From Bacillus_BD sp050389805 (GTDB lineage: Bacteria; Bacillota; Bacilli; Bacillales; Cytobacillaceae): a stretch of DNA of 64,000 nt. Location: positions 868,001 through 932,000 of the forward strand of contig NZ_CP130945.1 in NCBI RefSeq assembly GCF_050389805.1, read 5' to 3'. This document shows, piece after piece, positions 61,699-64,000 of this stretch. A model generated the notes under the pieces. That model did no database searches, was not told where the DNA came from, and was given only the letters and a program-made list of their open reading frames with translations. Each line of letters begins with the position of its first letter. Positions within the stretch are counted from its first letter, which is position 1. A program made the translations under genes and the position numbers.

Positions 61699-62532
61699 TT
61701 GAACAAACATTCTTTTGAAGCTGCTCCGCTGATACAAAACTTTTGTGATTGGTTACAGGAACAAAGAAAATCACCGAATACGATTAAAACGTATAAACGT
61801 GAAATGGAAAAGTATCAAGAGTGGCTCCAGGAACGTGGAACAGGCATTGGGTATTTAAAAAAAGTCGATATACAATCCTACATCTATCATTTAGAAGAGC
61901 AACAAAAAAGTGTAACAACGATTGATAAAACGGTTGGTGTGATCCGTACTTTTGCGAAATACCTAGGAAAGCCTGAACTAACATTTGGATTAGAACTACA
62001 ACCGGTAGAAAAAAATAATCATATTGAAACATTGTCTGAAAAAGAATATGCCGATCTTATTAAACGTGTTAAAGAAGATGGAAACTTGAGAAATATAGCC
62101 ATCGTCCATGTGCTACTTCATACTGGAATTCGTGTATCAGAGTTATGTAACTTAGATCGTTCTTATATTGATTTAAAGAACCACGAATTAACTGTGGATA
62201 AAAGTGAAGATACGAGAGTGATTCCACTCTCAAAAGAGGCGAGAGAGTACTTAAAGGCATATCTAGATTCGCATTCTTCTGAAGCTGTTTTTATTTCCGA
62301 AAACACCGGTGAAAGGTTATCGGAAAGAACTATTCAATATATGTTAAAGGAATATAACGTCACCCCCCAGCTTCTTCGTCATACGTTCTGTCAAAGACTA
62401 ATTGACAATGGGGTTGATGTCGAAACAGTCGCTCGCTTAGCTGGTCATAAGGATATTAACGTGACTAAAAAATATATTAAGAAAAGCATGAACAAACAAA
62501 ACATCGAAGATGCGATTAATAAAGCATTCTAA
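61699..62532 (+). CDS. Tyrosine recombinase/integrase with altered catalytic residue
   Basis: A 277-residue phage-integrase-family protein: N-terminal SAM-like core-binding domain (about 8-90) and catalytic domain (about 105-275). Arg145 (HTGIRVSEL), Lys168, Arg227 (LLRHTF), His250 (LAGHKDINVTKKY) and nucleophile Tyr259 are present. The first residue of the usual HxxR is Gln224 (TPQLLR), where XerC/D-like enzymes have His. TTG at 61699 follows TTAGGGAGGG. It lies alone directly before a ribosomal RNA operon; no attachment sites are identified. Confidence 0.85.
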   Translation: MNKHSFEAAPLIQNFCDWLQEQRKSPNTIKTYKREMEKYQEWLQERGTGIGYLKKVDIQSYIYHLEEQQKSVTTIDKTVGVIRTFAKYLGKPELTFGLELQPVEKNNHIETLSEKEYADLIKRVKEDGNLRNIAIVHVLLHTGIRVSELCNLDRSYIDLKNHELTVDKSEDTRVIPLSKEAREYLKAYLDSHSSEAVFISENTGERLSERTIQYMLKEYNVTPQLLRHTFCQRLIDNGVDVETVARLAGHKDINVTKKYIKKSMNKQNIEDAINKAF

Positions 62533-62555
62533 TAGAATATAGATAATTAAAGTAG

Positions 62556-62587
62556 AACTCCTCTCATTTTGAGAGGAGTTTTTTTAT
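62556..62587 (+). terminator. Terminator after the recombinase
   Basis: AACTCCTCTC pairs perfectly with GAGAGGAGTT and is followed by seven T residues. Confidence 0.9.
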
Positions 62588-62701
62588 AAATGGGTTGATT
62601 TATGTTTGTGGAGATGATAATATATTTTTCCGTTGCCCTTATTTCTAATAGAGCAATAAATAGAGTAAAAAAATAGGTTTTAAAAAAGTTTTAAAAAGAA
62701 G

Positions 62702-62730
62702 TTGACTTCAGCGACTTTAAATGATATATT
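62702..62730 (+). promoter_or_regulatory. rrn promoter P1
   Basis: TTGACT (62702-62707), 17 bases, TATATT (62725-62730). Confidence 0.9.
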
Positions 62731-62776
62731 ATTACTTGTCGCTGAGATGAGAAGTTAAAAAACTTCTACAAAACAG

Positions 62777-62805
62777 TTGACTTCAACGAATGAAAATGAT
62801 ATACT
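62777..62805 (+). promoter_or_regulatory. rrn promoter P2
   Basis: TTGACT (62777-62782), 17 bases, TATACT (62800-62805). It shares TTGACTTCARCGA with P1, so the two are tandem duplicates 75 bp apart, the usual Bacillus rrn layout. Confidence 0.92.
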
Positions 62806-62833
62806 TTAAAAAGTCGTTCAAACAACGACAGAT

Positions 62834-62848
62834 TGTTCTTTGAAAACT
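62834..62848 (+). promoter_or_regulatory. rRNA leader boxA
   Basis: TGTTCTTTGAAAACT is the standard Bacillus boxA-like antitermination motif before 16S rRNA. Confidence 0.75.
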
Positions 62849-62943
62849 AAACAAAGCAGATAACGTCAACGTTAATTCTAGTTACTATATGTAACAAAAC
62901 TAGTTGCTTAATTGCAACAAACTTTATGAGCTTTATCAAACAC

Positions 62944-64000
<1,057 letters not shown>

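Overview
The window is chromosomal DNA of a low-GC Gram-positive bacterium, most likely a Bacillaceae member (Bacillus sensu lato). The evidence is gene order that matches the Bacillus subtilis flagellar/secA-prfB/ftsEX/minJ/uvrBA/hprK-lgt/his/rapZ-yvcK-whiA-crh/clpP/cggR-gapA glycolysis region, strong AGGAGG-type ribosome binding sites, TTG/GTG starts, SigD-, SigB/SigH-, CtsR- and CggR-type control sites, and a Bacillus-type 16S rRNA at the right end. The exact species cannot be fixed from this sequence alone.

Layout. 0-1 kb: end of an MFS transporter. 1.1-5.2 kb: flaG-fliD-fliS-fliT behind a SigD-like promoter, then hpf. 5.5-9.2 kb: secA and prfB, the latter split by the autoregulatory +1 frameshift. 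9.4-16.2 kb: cytochrome c-551, ftsE-ftsX with a coiled-coil M23 peptidase, ctpB and minJ. 16.4-21.4 kb is more accessory: a DHA2 drug exporter, two paralogous Mn-type CDF exporters and a KtrA/KtrC-like potassium channel regulator. 21.4-28.3 kb: csbA, uvrB-uvrA, yvlB and yvlD. 28.5-32.6 kb: hprK-lgt-yvoD-ppaX-yvoF. 32.8-39.8 kb: a full hisZGDBHAFI operon. 40-46.5 kb: a TPR protein, trxB and a phosphonate-type ABC transporter with a double permease. 46.7-51.5 kb: nudix gene, rapZ-yvcK-whiA-crh and convergent clpP with a CtsR site. 51.8-61.3 kb: tRNA-Arg(CCG), rpoN, a glutaredoxin-like gene and cggR-gapA-pgk-tpiA-gpmI-eno. 61.7-64 kb: a tyrosine recombinase with an altered catalytic residue, then tandem rrn promoters and the 5' two-thirds of 16S rRNA.

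Functional links. HprK and Crh are the carbon catabolite control pair, and CggR with the glycolytic operon is the matching central-carbon module. FtsEX, the M23 peptidase, MinJ, CtpB and WhiA are cell-envelope, division or sporulation functions. SecA, Lgt and ClpP handle export, lipoprotein maturation and proteolysis.

The least explained content is a set of dispersed structured repeats between these conserved genes. Four families recur (called A-D here), and a three-unit 43-44 bp hairpin array lies between hisG and hisD. The his operon alone carries repeats in three junctions. No CRISPR array, prophage or classical insertion sequence was seen.
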